A stretch of DNA of 64,000 bases from Sandaracinus sp. (GTDB lineage: Bacteria > Myxococcota_A > Polyangia > Polyangiales > Houyiibacteriaceae), in NCBI GenBank assembly GCA_002699025.1, contig PABA01000214.1:1-64000 (forward strand). Direction: 5' to 3'. The position numbers were made by a program, and so were the translations under genes. Each line of letters opens with the position of its first letter. The first letter of the stretch is position 1. A model generated the notes under the pieces. It was not told the DNA's origin. It did no database searches and worked only from the letters and a program-made list of their open reading frames with translations. Positions 1 through 9,129 of this stretch are shown here, one piece after another.

Positions 1-111
1 AGCGGGGCGCGAGCCGGAGCGGGGTCCCGCGGGGCCCGTCCCCTCCCCCCGTGCCCGAAGTGCTCAGCTCGACACGCAGACCTCGGCAAACCCGACGACC
101 ATGGTGACCGG

Positions 112-157
112 CGGGCACGGGCAAGGGCAAGGGCACGGGCAAGGGCACGGGCATGGC
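112..157. repeat. Hexanucleotide tandem repeat in intergenic DNA
   Basis: About seven tandem copies of a GGGCAC/GGGCAA hexamer lie just upstream of the first gene. The long antisense reading frame through it is a composition shadow. Nothing else is recognisable in positions 1-182. Confidence 0.7.
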
Positions 158-182
158 CGGGAGGCGTGGACCCCCGAGACTG

Positions 183-188
183 GTAGAC
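183..188 (+). promoter_or_regulatory. -10-like TAGACT, predicted leaderless start
   Basis: TAGACT ends 7 nt before the GTG at 196, so a transcript starting at the usual distance would begin at or next to the start codon. No Shine-Dalgarno sequence is seen. Confidence 0.45.
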
Positions 189-195
189 TGCCGCC

Positions 196-2679
196 GTGCT
201 TCGCCTGATCCTCCCGGCCCTCCTCGGCGCGACCCTCCTCGCCTGTGGCGGCGGCAGCGACCCCACGCTCGCGCCGATCACCCCCGCCACGGCCCGCGTC
301 AACGAGACGCTCACCGTCGACCTCGTCGTCGAAGGCGGCGGCTCCGACGGCCTCTCGTTCGACTTCGAGGGGCCCGAGCTCCCCGGCCTCCGCGCCACCG
401 TCTCCGGCAGCGGGGGCGGCGGCACCTTCCGCTGGACGCCCCTCGCGAGCCACGTCGGCACCCACGAGTTCACCATCCGCCTCCTCCGCGGCGGCTCCGT
501 CATCGACCAGCAGCCGCTCCTCGTCACCGTCCAGCCCGCCGCCGACGCCGCCCCGGTCTTCATCCGCCCGGGCGCCGGCGGCACCTACGACCTCGCCCGC
601 ACGCCCACCGTCGAGTTCGCCATCGAGGTCCGCGACGACGACTCCCCCGACGTGACCATCGCCGCGGACGGCGAGCTCCCCGAGGGCGCCGAGGTCTTCC
701 AGGACGGCCCCAAGTCCGGCGTCTTCGAGTGGACCCCGACCCCCGATCAGGTCGCCGCCGCCGAGCGCTGGACCATCCCGCTCACGGCCGACGACGGCGA
801 CCACCCGCCCACCGAGCTCGACTACATCGTCGTGCTCCGCACGGAGGCCAAGCCCGGCTGCCCCGGCGACCCGCCGGTCGTCTCCATCACCGCCCCCGGC
901 GACGGCGAGCGCGTCGCGAGCGCCACGGGCTACCAGGTCACCGCCGACGTCAGCGACGACATGGGCCTCCGCGACGCCCCGCTCCTCTTCTACTCCACCT
1001 CCGCCCCGGACGACCCCGACATGCCCGACGTCACCGACTTCGAGCAGCTCGTCATGGGCCCGAGCGGCGGCGCCTGGTCGGCCCGCATCCCGAGCCTCCG
1101 CCTCGACGACGGCGCCGAGCAGGAGGTCTTCGTGCTCGTCAGCGCCACCGACAACGACGACCCGAGCGGCGCGAGCTGCGACCACCGCACGGACTCCACG
1201 CTCCGCCGCTTCGTCGCCGTGGGCGGCGAGGGGGGCGGCGAGCTCCTCGCCACCTGCGAGCCCTGCAGCGAGTCCACCCAGTGCGCCTCGGGCCTCTGCG
1301 CGACCGCGGCCGACGGCGCCCGCTGCGTGCCGGGCTGCAGCGGCGACGGCGCCTGCGAGGCCGGCTCCTGCGGCGCCACCGTCACCACCGAGGGCGGCGT
1401 CCTCGCGGGCTGCGGGCCCGTCGACGACGTCTGCGGCGGGGGCGGGGGCTGCACCGACGACGCCCGCGAAGAGGACGACACGGCGGCGACCGCCACCCCC
1501 TACGAGGGCGCGATCACCGACGGCCAGATCTGCGCCGACGACCCGGACCACCACGCCCTATCGGTCGCCGCCGGCACGCGCGTCACGGTCGTGCTGGACG
1601 GCTTCTCCCACGCCGAGGGCGACCTCGATCTGCAGCTCCTCGACGGCGACGCGACCATCGTCGGCTCGAGCGCGAGCACCATGGACGTCGAGCGGGTCGA
1701 GCACTGCTTCCCCGAGGCCGACACGGCCACCGCCCGCGTCCTCGGCTACGACGGCGCGGAGAACGGCTACGGGCTCAGCATGACGACAGAGCCCGACCCG
1801 GCCATGTGCTGCGTGGACGACGCCGCCGAGGAGAACGACGACCGCGCGAGCGCGACGGCGCTGAGCTTCGACGGGGACGCGGCCCCCTTCGACGGCACCA
1901 TCTGCCCCCGCGACGACGACTTCTTCCGCTTCGAGGTCGACGGGCCCGCGCAGATCCAGGTGACGCTCCTGATCGAGGAGTTCATGGACGCGGATCTCGA
2001 CCTCCAGCTCCTCGGACCGACGGGGGCCGTCGCGGGCTCGAGCGCCGGCACCGGCGAGGAGGAGTCCATCGACGTCCGGGTCACGGATCCGGGGACCTAC
2101 TCGGTGCGCGTCTACGGCTTCCTCGGCGACTCGAGCCCCTACCTCGGCGAGGTGGTCCGCACGGCCGACGCCGGCTGCAGCTCGAGCCTCGACTGCCCGA
2201 CCGACCAGGTCTGCGACGCCGGGAGCTGCGTGGACCGCACCTGCTCGGGGAGCACCTGCCCGGCCGACCACATCTGTCCGGACGCGGGCCCCTCGCCCAC
2301 GCCGAGCGAGTGCGGCGCGAGCTGCGCCTTCAACCGCGACTGCCGCTCCACGGAGGCGTGCAAGTGGTTCTGGGAGGGTCGCTACTGCGGGCGCACCGGC
2401 GGCGGCGCGAACGGCGAGGCCTGCACCACCTTCGCCGACTGCGGCGGCCAGCGCGCCTGCCTCCCCTGGCCGAGCGGGCTCTGCGCGCGCGCCGGCTGCT
2501 CGAGCAACTCGGACTGCGAGACCGACACCTTCTGCGTCGACGCGGGAGACGGCTTCAACGTCTGCGCCCCGAGCTGCTGGGACGGCGACGACGTCTGCCG
2601 CACCGGGGACGGCCACGTGTGCGACATCCTCGAGGACCAGGCCGCCGAACTCCAGCTGGTATGCGTCCCCGCCTCCTGA
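196..2679 (+). CDS. Large Cys-rich lipoprotein with pre-peptidase-like domains
   Basis: This 827-residue protein begins with a lipoprotein signal (LLGATLLACGGGS), so it is probably anchored on a membrane facing the periplasm or the outside. The first ~340 residues look like Ig/cadherin-type beta domains. Two later segments of the form 'DDAxEENDDxASAT...DDDFFRF...DLDLQLL' resemble bacterial pre-peptidase C-terminal domains. The last ~180 residues are rich in paired cysteines (CSSSLDCPTDQVC type), a common pattern in myxobacterial surface proteins. The GTG start puts the signal peptide at residue 1 and follows a -10-like TAGACT by 7 nt. The gene overlaps the next lipoprotein gene by 19 nt, so the two are probably co-transcribed. 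I cannot assign a biochemical function; an adhesive or surface-display role is inference. Confidence 0.85.
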   Translation: MLRLILPALLGATLLACGGGSDPTLAPITPATARVNETLTVDLVVEGGGSDGLSFDFEGPELPGLRATVSGSGGGGTFRWTPLASHVGTHEFTIRLLRGGSVIDQQPLLVTVQPAADAAPVFIRPGAGGTYDLARTPTVEFAIEVRDDDSPDVTIAADGELPEGAEVFQDGPKSGVFEWTPTPDQVAAAERWTIPLTADDGDHPPTELDYIVVLRTEAKPGCPGDPPVVSITAPGDGERVASATGYQVTADVSDDMGLRDAPLLFYSTSAPDDPDMPDVTDFEQLVMGPSGGAWSARIPSLRLDDGAEQEVFVLVSATDNDDPSGASCDHRTDSTLRRFVAVGGEGGGELLATCEPCSESTQCASGLCATAADGARCVPGCSGDGACEAGSCGATVTTEGGVLAGCGPVDDVCGGGGGCTDDAREEDDTAATATPYEGAITDGQICADDPDHHALSVAAGTRVTVVLDGFSHAEGDLDLQLLDGDATIVGSSASTMDVERVEHCFPEADTATARVLGYDGAENGYGLSMTTEPDPAMCCVDDAAEENDDRASATALSFDGDAAPFDGTICPRDDDFFRFEVDGPAQIQVTLLIEEFMDADLDLQLLGPTGAVAGSSAGTGEEESIDVRVTDPGTYSVRVYGFLGDSSPYLGEVVRTADAGCSSSLDCPTDQVCDAGSCVDRTCSGSTCPADHICPDAGPSPTPSECGASCAFNRDCRSTEACKWFWEGRYCGRTGGGANGEACTTFADCGGQRACLPWPSGLCARAGCSSNSDCETDTFCVDAGDGFNVCAPSCWDGDDVCRTGDGHVCDILEDQAAELQLVCVPAS

Positions 2680-4526
2680 CGATCCCCGCGCGGCTCCTCG
2701 CGGCCGCCGCGCTGCTGGTGGCGCTGGTCGCCCTCGGCTGCGGCGACGACGGCCCGCCCGTCGACGCGCGCGCCCCCTCGATCCTCTCCGTCCGGGCGAC
2801 CACGCCCATGACGCAGGGGACGGCCCTCGGCGTGACCGTCGCGGACGTGGACGCCGCCGGGGACGACCTCCGCCTCGAGGTCTCGCCGCCGGACGACGGC
2901 CCCTTCGCCCTCTCCCCCGAGCGCCCGCTCGGTGAGGGCGAGCTCTTCTTCCCGCTCGACGCCCGCCTCGTCGGCGCCCTCGGCCCCGGCCGGCATCCGG
3001 TCGACCTCGTGCTCGCCGGCGCGGACGCCGAGAGCGAGCCCTACCCCTACTTCCTCGACCTCACGGACGCCCTCCCGATCGCCCTGACCCGCGGCCCGAG
3101 CGGCGACGTGCATCGCAACGAGGTCGCCGTGCTCGAGGGCGACGGCTTCCTCGAGGAGCGCGAGGGCACGGTCGAGGCGCGCTTCGTCGGCACCTTCACG
3201 CCGGGCGAGGGCGCCGCGAGCGACGTCGACGCGTCGCTCCCGGTCGAGCTCGCCGAGCGCGGCGATCGGAGCCGCGGCCTGGTCACGCTCGGCGCCGAGC
3301 TCGGGGGCGTCGGCCCGGGCACCTTCGAGGGCACGCTCCAGCTCGCCTCGGTCCTCGCCGCGAGCGGCGCCCGCACCGAGTCCGATCCCCTGGACCTCAC
3401 CCTCGCCTTCCTCCCGCCGGAGGTCTTCGGCGTCGACCCGGAGACGGTCAGCCTCGAGCAGATCGTGCGCGTCCGCGGCGCCGGCTTCCTCGGCGGCGAC
3501 GACGGCACGACCTCCCTCCTCGCAGCCGGCTCCTTCACCCCCGAGGCCGGCGTCAGCCAGCCGGTCCCCGAGAGCGAGCTCATCCTCGCCTTCGTCTCCG
3601 GCAGCGAGGTCGCCGGCCCCATCCGCGCCATGGAGGTCGGCGGCTCCCTCGTCTCCGAGCTCTTCGGCGCCGCCCGCGGCCGCTTCGAGGGCACGCTCAC
3701 GCCCCTCCTCCGCACCGGCGAGGGCAACTTCGAGGGGGCGCCGGCGCCGATCACGCTCACGCTCGGGCCCCTCGTGCAGGTGGTCTGGGTGCGCTTCCTC
3801 CCGGGCTTCTACGACAGCCTCGCCCGCTTCGGCCTCGCCGCCTCCGCGGGCGTCATCGAGGAGCGCATCGCCGCGCGCATCGAGAGCATCTACGCCGACT
3901 GGAACGTGGACGTGCGCCTCGAGCGCCCGACCGACTTCTCCGCCTCCGGCTACGCGACGGTCGAAGTCGGCGGCCCGGACCCGAACGGCCGCGGCCTCTT
4001 CGGCTACGACAACACGCCCGGCAAGGACGTGGGCAACGTGCGCCTCTTCGACGCCATCGGCGGCGCCAACGCCGAGACGCAGGAGGACGGCTACCCGGGC
4101 TTCGGCGGCGTCTTCGTCGAGTCCCTCTTCGGCTTCTCGGCGCACCCGCCGGAGGAGCTCGACGGCGCCGGCCCGGACCCGGACCCGCTCTTCGACGAGA
4201 TCTTCGACCCGGTGCGCGACGAGTCGGCCACGCTCGCGGAGGTGCGCGGCGAGGGCGAGCGGGCGGCCTCCGTGAACCGCGCCATCGACGCCCTCGCCTC
4301 GGTCGTCGGCGAGACCGCCGCCCACGAGCTCGGACACAGCCTCGGCCTCGCCGACCCCTACGGCTCGAGCACGGTCTTCCACAACCCCGGCGACAGCCCC
4401 GGCTGCCTCATGGACTCGGGCAGCGTGCGCCCCTTCGGCGAGCGCGCGAGCCAGCCGGGCTTCGCGGACACGCACCTCTGCCGGGACGCCCCCGGCTACC
4501 TCGACGCGATCCTCCCGCGCGAGTGA
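2661..4526 (+). CDS. Metzincin-like zinc metalloprotease lipoprotein
   Basis: A 621-residue lipoprotein with signal MRPRLLTIPARLLAAA and a lipobox ending LVALGC. Residues ~30-380 form repeated beta-rich segments in which the phrases 'FEGTLxL' and 'ExRFVGTFTP' recur, suggesting duplicated IPT/Ig-like domains. Near the C-terminus it carries HELGHSLGLAD (H555, E556, H559, D565), which fits the zinc-binding HExxHxxGxxH/D metzincin signature. It is followed by CLMDSG, a plausible Met-turn. The ATG at 2661 lies inside the end of the preceding lipoprotein gene, and it is the only start that places a signal peptide first; the longer open frame upstream is a shadow. Family-level function is extracellular proteolysis; the substrate is unknown. 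Confidence 0.85.
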   Translation: MRPRLLTIPARLLAAAALLVALVALGCGDDGPPVDARAPSILSVRATTPMTQGTALGVTVADVDAAGDDLRLEVSPPDDGPFALSPERPLGEGELFFPLDARLVGALGPGRHPVDLVLAGADAESEPYPYFLDLTDALPIALTRGPSGDVHRNEVAVLEGDGFLEEREGTVEARFVGTFTPGEGAASDVDASLPVELAERGDRSRGLVTLGAELGGVGPGTFEGTLQLASVLAASGARTESDPLDLTLAFLPPEVFGVDPETVSLEQIVRVRGAGFLGGDDGTTSLLAAGSFTPEAGVSQPVPESELILAFVSGSEVAGPIRAMEVGGSLVSELFGAARGRFEGTLTPLLRTGEGNFEGAPAPITLTLGPLVQVVWVRFLPGFYDSLARFGLAASAGVIEERIAARIESIYADWNVDVRLERPTDFSASGYATVEVGGPDPNGRGLFGYDNTPGKDVGNVRLFDAIGGANAETQEDGYPGFGGVFVESLFGFSAHPPEELDGAGPDPDPLFDEIFDPVRDESATLAEVRGEGERAASVNRAIDALASVVGETAAHELGHSLGLADPYGSSTVFHNPGDSPGCLMDSGSVRPFGERASQPGFADTHLCRDAPGYLDAILPRE

Positions 4527-4780
4527 GGGCGGCGATCGAACCCGTGGACCCGATGCGCCCGGGCGCTCGACGCCGACGGGCTCGGGCGCGCTCCCGGCCA
4601 CGCGCTCCACGGACGCCGGCCGAGCGCGCCGGGCTCGGATGCACCGCGGGGCGGAGGGTCTCGGAGGCCGCGCGCCACGCTCGGGCGGGCCTTCGACCGG
4701 GCCCCCGCTCCCCCCGAGCGCCCGGCCCCGCCGTGTCGAAAGGGTCGACGCGGCTCGTCGGGCGGCGCTACACAGCCCGG
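4527..4780. other. Intergenic gap with no recognisable gene
   Basis: This 254-bp G+C-rich gap contains no convincing ORF, RNA or strong hairpin. A weak -10-like TACACA (4769-4774) ends 6 nt before the next GTG. Confidence 0.5.
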
Positions 4781-7243
4781 GTGCGCCTCGCCCTCGTGAT
4801 CGCGTTCGTCCTCGCGGCCCTCGCCTCCCCGGCCCGGGCCCAGCTCCGCCGCGACACCCGCGGCGCGCCCCTCCCGGCCGTCTCCACGGCCGCCCCGCGC
4901 GGCGCCTTCGCCCTCGAGGCCAACCCGGCCGCCCTCGCCTACCTCCCGGGCTGGGAGGTCGCCTGGGTGCACGCGGAGGCCCACGGCGCCGACCGGCTGC
5001 CCGACGAAGGCGACAGCCTCTACGCCGCGACCCCCTTGCCCTTCCGCCTCGCGGCCGCCGCGAGCGCCGACTGGGTGCGCCCCGAGAACACCGGCGAGGC
5101 GGAGCGCGGGCGCTTCTCGCTCGGGCTCGCCTGGGCCCGGAGCCGGCACCTCGCCGTCGGCGGCGCCGTCCGCTTCTTCGGCTCGGACGATCCGGTGGGC
5201 GGCGTCGCGACCGTCGACCTCGGCGCCACCTTCCGCCCGGCGCCCTTCCTCGCCATGGGCGTCGTCGTCCACGACGTGCTCGGCCCGCCCGGCCTGGTCG
5301 GCGGCGACGCGATCCCCGCGACCTTCGACGCCGGCGTGCAGCTCCGCCCCTTCGCGACGGACCAGCTCCTCTTCGAGGTCATGACCGCCGTCGACACGGA
5401 CGGCCGGGTGGGCGTCCGGGGGCTGGCGGGCGTGGAGGTGCCGCGCGTCGGGCGCCTCTACGGCGCCCTCGAGGGCGACGACCTCCGGGGCGACGGGGAG
5501 CTCCGCGCCCTGGTCGGCCTCGACCTCCGCTGGGATCGCTTCACGGTCGGGGGCGGCGCCCTCCTCGGCGACGGGCTCGGCGCCGGCTGGCTGGCGAGCG
5601 CCCGCGTGGCCGAGGTCGGGGCCGAGGCCGCCCTGCCCTCGCGCGGCTGGGTCGACGAGATCCGCGTGCGCGGCGTCGGGGCGCGCACGCTCCTCGGCCT
5701 CCTCGCGCGCCTCGACCGCGACCGCCACACGCCCGGCGTCCGCGGCGTGCTCCTCACGCTCCGCGAGACCGACATGGGGCTCGCCTACGCGCAGGAGCTC
5801 CGCCAGGCCATCGCCGCGCTCCGCGCCGCCGGCAAGCCCGTCGTCTGCCACCTCGACGGCGCCAGCGGCAGCGAGATCTACGCCTGCGCCGCCGCCGACC
5901 GCACCTACCTCGACCCGGCCGGCTTCGTGCGCCTGCTGGGCCCCTCGCTCGACGTCACGCTCTACGGCGAGCTCCTCCGGGACCTCGGCGTGCGGACCGA
6001 CTTCATCCGCATCGGCCGCTTCAAGAGCGCCGTCGAGAGCTACGCCAACGACGCCATGAGCGACCCGGCGCGGGAGGCCCGCGAGACCTTCCTCGACGAC
6101 GTCTGGGCGCGCCTGCTCCGGGACCTCGCCGCCGATCGGGAGACCGAGCCCGAGCGCGTCGCCCGCTGGATCGACGAGGGCCCCTACCTCGCCGAGGAGG
6201 CCTCGGCCCTCGGCCTGACCACCGGCGAGTCCGACGCCCGCCGCCTCGGCGACGCCCTCGAGGAGCTCACGGGCACGCGCCGCCGCCGCCGCGAGCCCGA
6301 ACGCACGGCGCCGACCCACTTCGGCCGGCCGCGCCGCCTCGGCGTGATCGTGGTCGACGGCGCGATGGTCGACGGCGAGAACGTCGACCTGCCCATCGTG
6401 GAGATCCACCAGAGCGGCGGCGAGACCGTGGCGAAGGCCATCGACGCCATGGCGGCGGATCGCTCCATCGCCGCCATCGTGCTCCGCGTCGACAGCCCGG
6501 GCGGCTCCGCCCTCGCGTCCGACCAGATCTGGCGCGCCCTCCGCCGCGCCCGGCGCCGAAAGCCCGTCATCGCCTCCATGGGCGCCATGGCGGCGAGCGG
6601 CGGCTACTACGTCGCGAGCGCCGCCGACGAGATCTACGCGGACCCCTCGACGCTCACGGGCTCCATCGGCGTCTTCTTCGGCAAGGTCGACGCCGAGCCC
6701 CTGGCCGAGCGCCTCGGCGTCGAGGTGACGCAGCTGAGCCGCGGCGCGCACGCCGGGGCCACCTCCCTCTTCCGCCCCTTCACCCCCGAGGAGCGCGCGA
6801 GCCTCGCGGATCTCGTCCGCCAGTCCTACCGGCTCTTCCTCCGCCGCGTGGCCGAAGGCCGCGGCATGTCCGTGCGCGAGGTCGACGCCGCCGGGCGCGG
6901 GCGCATCTGGAGCGGCGACGCCGCCCGCGAGCTCGGCCTCGTCGATCACCTCGGCGGCTTCCTCGCGGCCGTGGAGCGCGCCCGCGAGCTCGCGCGGCTC
7001 CCTGCCGACGCCCCCATCGTCGTGGCGCCCGACCGCCCCCGCTCGCTCGCCGACTACGTGCTCGGCCCGCTCGGGCTCCCCACGGGCCGCGTCCAGGGCG
7101 GCCTCGCGACGCCCGACGCCTCGGGAGGGCCCCTCCCGATCCCGCCTCGGCTCCGCCACGCGCTCGTCCTCGGCGCCGCGCTCGGCGGGACCCGCGAGGG
7201 CGCGCCCATGGCCATGCTCCCCGCCGCGATCACGCTCGAGTGA
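4781..7243 (+). CDS. SppA-type (S49) signal peptide peptidase with N-terminal barrel-like domain
   Basis: 820 residues with a cleavable signal peptide (MRLALVIAFVLAALASPARA). Residues ~25-290 alternate short amphipathic strands and contain 'LEANPAALAYLPGWEV', which resembles outer-membrane PorV/OmpX-like or FadL-like barrel families. Residues ~300-790 contain tandem S49 protease domains. The putative catalytic lysine is K415 in GRFKSA and the nucleophile is S606 in MAASGGYY. The 191-residue spacing matches full-length SppA (K209/S409 in E. coli, from knowledge of the family). SppA normally degrades leftover signal peptides in the inner membrane, so fusion to a barrel-like domain with an export signal implies a periplasmic or outer-membrane location, which is inference. 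The GTG at 4781 is chosen because it starts the signal peptide. Confidence 0.85.
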   Translation: MRLALVIAFVLAALASPARAQLRRDTRGAPLPAVSTAAPRGAFALEANPAALAYLPGWEVAWVHAEAHGADRLPDEGDSLYAATPLPFRLAAAASADWVRPENTGEAERGRFSLGLAWARSRHLAVGGAVRFFGSDDPVGGVATVDLGATFRPAPFLAMGVVVHDVLGPPGLVGGDAIPATFDAGVQLRPFATDQLLFEVMTAVDTDGRVGVRGLAGVEVPRVGRLYGALEGDDLRGDGELRALVGLDLRWDRFTVGGGALLGDGLGAGWLASARVAEVGAEAALPSRGWVDEIRVRGVGARTLLGLLARLDRDRHTPGVRGVLLTLRETDMGLAYAQELRQAIAALRAAGKPVVCHLDGASGSEIYACAAADRTYLDPAGFVRLLGPSLDVTLYGELLRDLGVRTDFIRIGRFKSAVESYANDAMSDPAREARETFLDDVWARLLRDLAADRETEPERVARWIDEGPYLAEEASALGLTTGESDARRLGDALEELTGTRRRRREPERTAPTHFGRPRRLGVIVVDGAMVDGENVDLPIVEIHQSGGETVAKAIDAMAADRSIAAIVLRVDSPGGSALASDQIWRALRRARRRKPVIASMGAMAASGGYYVASAADEIYADPSTLTGSIGVFFGKVDAEPLAERLGVEVTQLSRGAHAGATSLFRPFTPEERASLADLVRQSYRLFLRRVAEGRGMSVREVDAAGRGRIWSGDAARELGLVDHLGGFLAAVERARELARLPADAPIVVAPDRPRSLADYVLGPLGLPTGRVQGGLATPDASGGPLPIPPRLRHALVLGAALGGTREGAPMAMLPAAITLE

Positions 7244-7463
7244 GACCCGCGCGCCCGAACGCGGCGCGTCGACCCAGCCGCCGGTTGTACTCGTGCGTGA
7301 TCCATCCGGGTAAAAGGAGACCTGGCTTGTCCCGACGCTCCAGGGCGGCGTTGCGCCTCCTCGCCGATGCACCGCATCGACTCGTCAGCGCGCCTTGCCC
7401 CGAAACGCCGGTCCCGCGCCATCTCCCCTTCTACCCGTCGGATCCCTGCACTAACGTACCGCC
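7244..7463. other. Intergenic gap
   Basis: 220 bp with no supported gene. Only the -10-like TAACGT at 7452-7457, ending 6 nt before the next GTG, stands out. Confidence 0.45.
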
Positions 7464-7961
7464 GTGCGCGCCCTCGCCCCGCTGCTCGCCCTGCTCCTCC
7501 TCGCCCCCCTCGCCGCCTGCGAGGAGGGGGAGGAGACCCGCTCGCGCGCGGAGCGTCCGCCGGCCGACCACGGCCCGGTCCCGGACGCCGCCGAGGACCC
7601 GCTCGGCCACGCGCTCCACGGCTTCGGCAAGGAGCTCCTCCCGCGCATGGCCCCCGAGGGCACCGTGCTCCGCGGCCGCCTCCGCCGGGGCGAGGTGGAG
7701 GACCACCCGGCCATCCTCCTCGGCACGCACTGCTACGCCATCCTCGGCGTCGGCGGCGAGGGCGTGACCGACCTCGACGTGCTCCTCATCGACCCCGTCG
7801 GCGCCGCCATCATGCACGACACCGACACCGGGCCCCGCGCCACGCTCGGCGTCCGCGAGCAGATCTGCCCCGCCCAGGCCGGCCAGTTCGAGATCCGCGT
7901 GCGCGTCTTCGAGGGCGAAGGCGACTACGCCGTCCGCCTCTACTCCTACCAGGTCATCTGA
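7464..7961 (+). CDS. Small lipoprotein of unknown function
   Basis: 165 residues starting with MRALAPLLALLLLAPLAAC, a clear type II signal with Cys at position 19. The mature part begins with an acidic linker (EEGEETRSRAERPP). It continues as a compact beta-rich domain with 'LRGRLRRGEVEDHPAILLGTHCYAILGVGG' type strands and ends at 'DYAVRLYSYQVI'. Late sequence 'GQFEIRVRVFEGEGDYAV' resembles the strand pattern of pre-peptidase C-terminal domains that sense or cap secreted proteins, but this is only a resemblance. The GTG start follows a -10-like TAACGT by 6 nt. It stands alone between gaps on both sides. Confidence 0.75.
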   Translation: MRALAPLLALLLLAPLAACEEGEETRSRAERPPADHGPVPDAAEDPLGHALHGFGKELLPRMAPEGTVLRGRLRRGEVEDHPAILLGTHCYAILGVGGEGVTDLDVLLIDPVGAAIMHDTDTGPRATLGVREQICPAQAGQFEIRVRVFEGEGDYAVRLYSYQVI

Positions 7962-8050
7962 CCGCCCCTCGGCGGCCACGGGCGAGCGACGGAAGGAGCG
8001 CCGAGGGCCGATGCGCCGCGGCGAGGCCCCGGAGCCGACGGCGACGGTGG

Positions 8051-8085
8051 GCCGAGAACCGCTGCGCAGAGAACCGCTGCGTCGA
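8051..8085. repeat. Short direct repeat in intergenic DNA
   Basis: Two adjacent ~14-nt copies of GAGAACCGCTGCG lie in the 223-bp gap before the next gene. No ORF in this gap is convincing. Confidence 0.5.
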
Positions 8086-8171
8086 GGCAGGCCCCGGCGA
8101 GCGCCCCGACCGGAGCGAACGGGCGAGCGCCGGCGAGCACGAGGACCGAGCGCCCCCGCGCGGAAACCTGC

Positions 8172-8177
8172 TAGGGT
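8172..8177 (+). promoter_or_regulatory. -10-like TAGGGT, predicted leaderless start
   Basis: TAGGGT ends 7 nt before the GTG at 8185, and no Shine-Dalgarno sequence lies between. Confidence 0.5.
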
Positions 8178-8184
8178 CGCGCGG

Positions 8185-8703
8185 GTGAGCGGACCGACTC
8201 GCTGGGCGCTCCTCGCCGCCGTCCTGCTGTTCATCGTCTTCCTGGTCGTGAAGTCGCGCGTCGCCCTGGTGCGCGACCCGGACGCCGCCGACGCCCGCCG
8301 CCGCCTCGGCGACGCCCGCCAGCGCGCCCGGCAGGCCGACAAGCACAGCGAAGCCCGCGCCGACGCCTACCTCGAGGCCGCCCGCATCGCCCTCGACGAC
8401 CTCGGCCGCCCGCGCCTCGCCGCCAGCTACGCCCGGCGCGCCGATCGCGCCCGCCCCGAGCGCACGGAGGGCCTCCGCCTCGTCGTCCGCGCCATGCGCC
8501 GCGCCGAGCGCCACCGCGCCCTCGAGCGCCTCCTCTGGCGCCGCCTCGACGAGGTCGACCTCGAAGGCGAGCGCGCCGAACGCATCTTCGCCGAGCTCCA
8601 GCGCCTCTACGAGGGCCCGCTCCGACGCCCGGCCCAGGCCCGCGTGCTCCGGCAGCTCTGGGAGAACGGCCGCGGCGCCGCCTCGACGAGCGACGAAGCG
8701 TGA
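8185..8703 (+). CDS. Membrane-anchored helical-repeat protein
   Basis: 172 residues. One transmembrane segment (WALLAAVLLFIVFLVVK, residues ~7-23) is followed by a soluble region of Arg/Ala-rich amphipathic helices. Phrases such as 'RADAYLEAARIALDDLGRPRLAASYARRADRARP' read like two or three degenerate TPR units. The GTG at 8185 is preferred over the longer frame from 8011 because it begins just before the membrane segment and sits 7 nt after TAGGGT. The stop overlaps the next gene's start (GTGA), so the two are translationally coupled. A scaffold role is inference from the TPR-like helices. Confidence 0.7.
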   Translation: MSGPTRWALLAAVLLFIVFLVVKSRVALVRDPDAADARRRLGDARQRARQADKHSEARADAYLEAARIALDDLGRPRLAASYARRADRARPERTEGLRLVVRAMRRAERHRALERLLWRRLDEVDLEGERAERIFAELQRLYEGPLRRPAQARVLRQLWENGRGAASTSDEA

Positions 8704-9113
8704 GCGCGCCCCCCTTCCACCTCGCCATCCCGGTCCACGACCTCGAGGCCGCCCGCGCCTTCTACGGCGGCGTCCTCGGCTGCCGCGAAGGCCGCGCCGC
8801 CGAGCGCTGGGTCGACTTCGACTTCTTCGGGCACCAGCTCAGCTGCCACCTCGCGGACGTCGACCCCCCACCCACCAACGAGGTCGACGGGGACGCGGTG
8901 CCCGTGCGCCACTTCGGCCTCGTCCTCCCCTGGGACGAGTGGGAGCGGCAGGCACGGCACCTCGAGGCGGCGGGCGTACGCTTCCTCATCCGGCCCCGCG
9001 TGCGCTTCGCCGGCCAGCCCGGCGAGCAGGGGACGCTCTTCGTGCGCGACCCCTCGGGCAACGCGATCGAGCTCAAGAGCTTCCGCGATCCCGCGCGCCT
9101 CTTCGCGCGCTGA
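8700..9113 (+). CDS. VOC-family (glyoxalase/dioxygenase-fold) protein
   Basis: 137 residues with the vicinal-oxygen-chelate pattern: N-terminal 'FHLAIPVHDLEAARAFYGGVLGC', internal 'WVDFDFFGHQLSCHL', a second half with 'RHFGLVLPWDEWERQARHLEAAGV', and C-terminal 'FVRDPSGNAIELKSFRD'. Metal-ligand candidates are the early His, the His in FGHQLSCHL, His in VRHFGL and the Glu in AIELK. VOC enzymes include glyoxalase I, extradiol dioxygenases and antibiotic-resistance proteins, and the subfamily cannot be fixed from sequence alone. The GTG start overlaps the previous stop. Confidence 0.85.
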   Translation: MSAPPFHLAIPVHDLEAARAFYGGVLGCREGRAAERWVDFDFFGHQLSCHLADVDPPPTNEVDGDAVPVRHFGLVLPWDEWERQARHLEAAGVRFLIRPRVRFAGQPGEQGTLFVRDPSGNAIELKSFRDPARLFAR

Positions 9114-9129
9114 GGCCGGCCCCCGCCAC

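Noticed and set aside
64-1554. Long antisense open frame opposite the first lipoprotein (496 codons)
   Set aside because: Composition is Ala/Gly/Val/Arg only, with no motifs. It is a shadow of the G+C-rich coding strand.
2382-4610. 742-codon minus-strand frame opposite the metzincin-like gene
   Set aside because: The plus strand has a lipobox and HExxH motif; the minus frame is Ala/Arg/Val/Glu low complexity.
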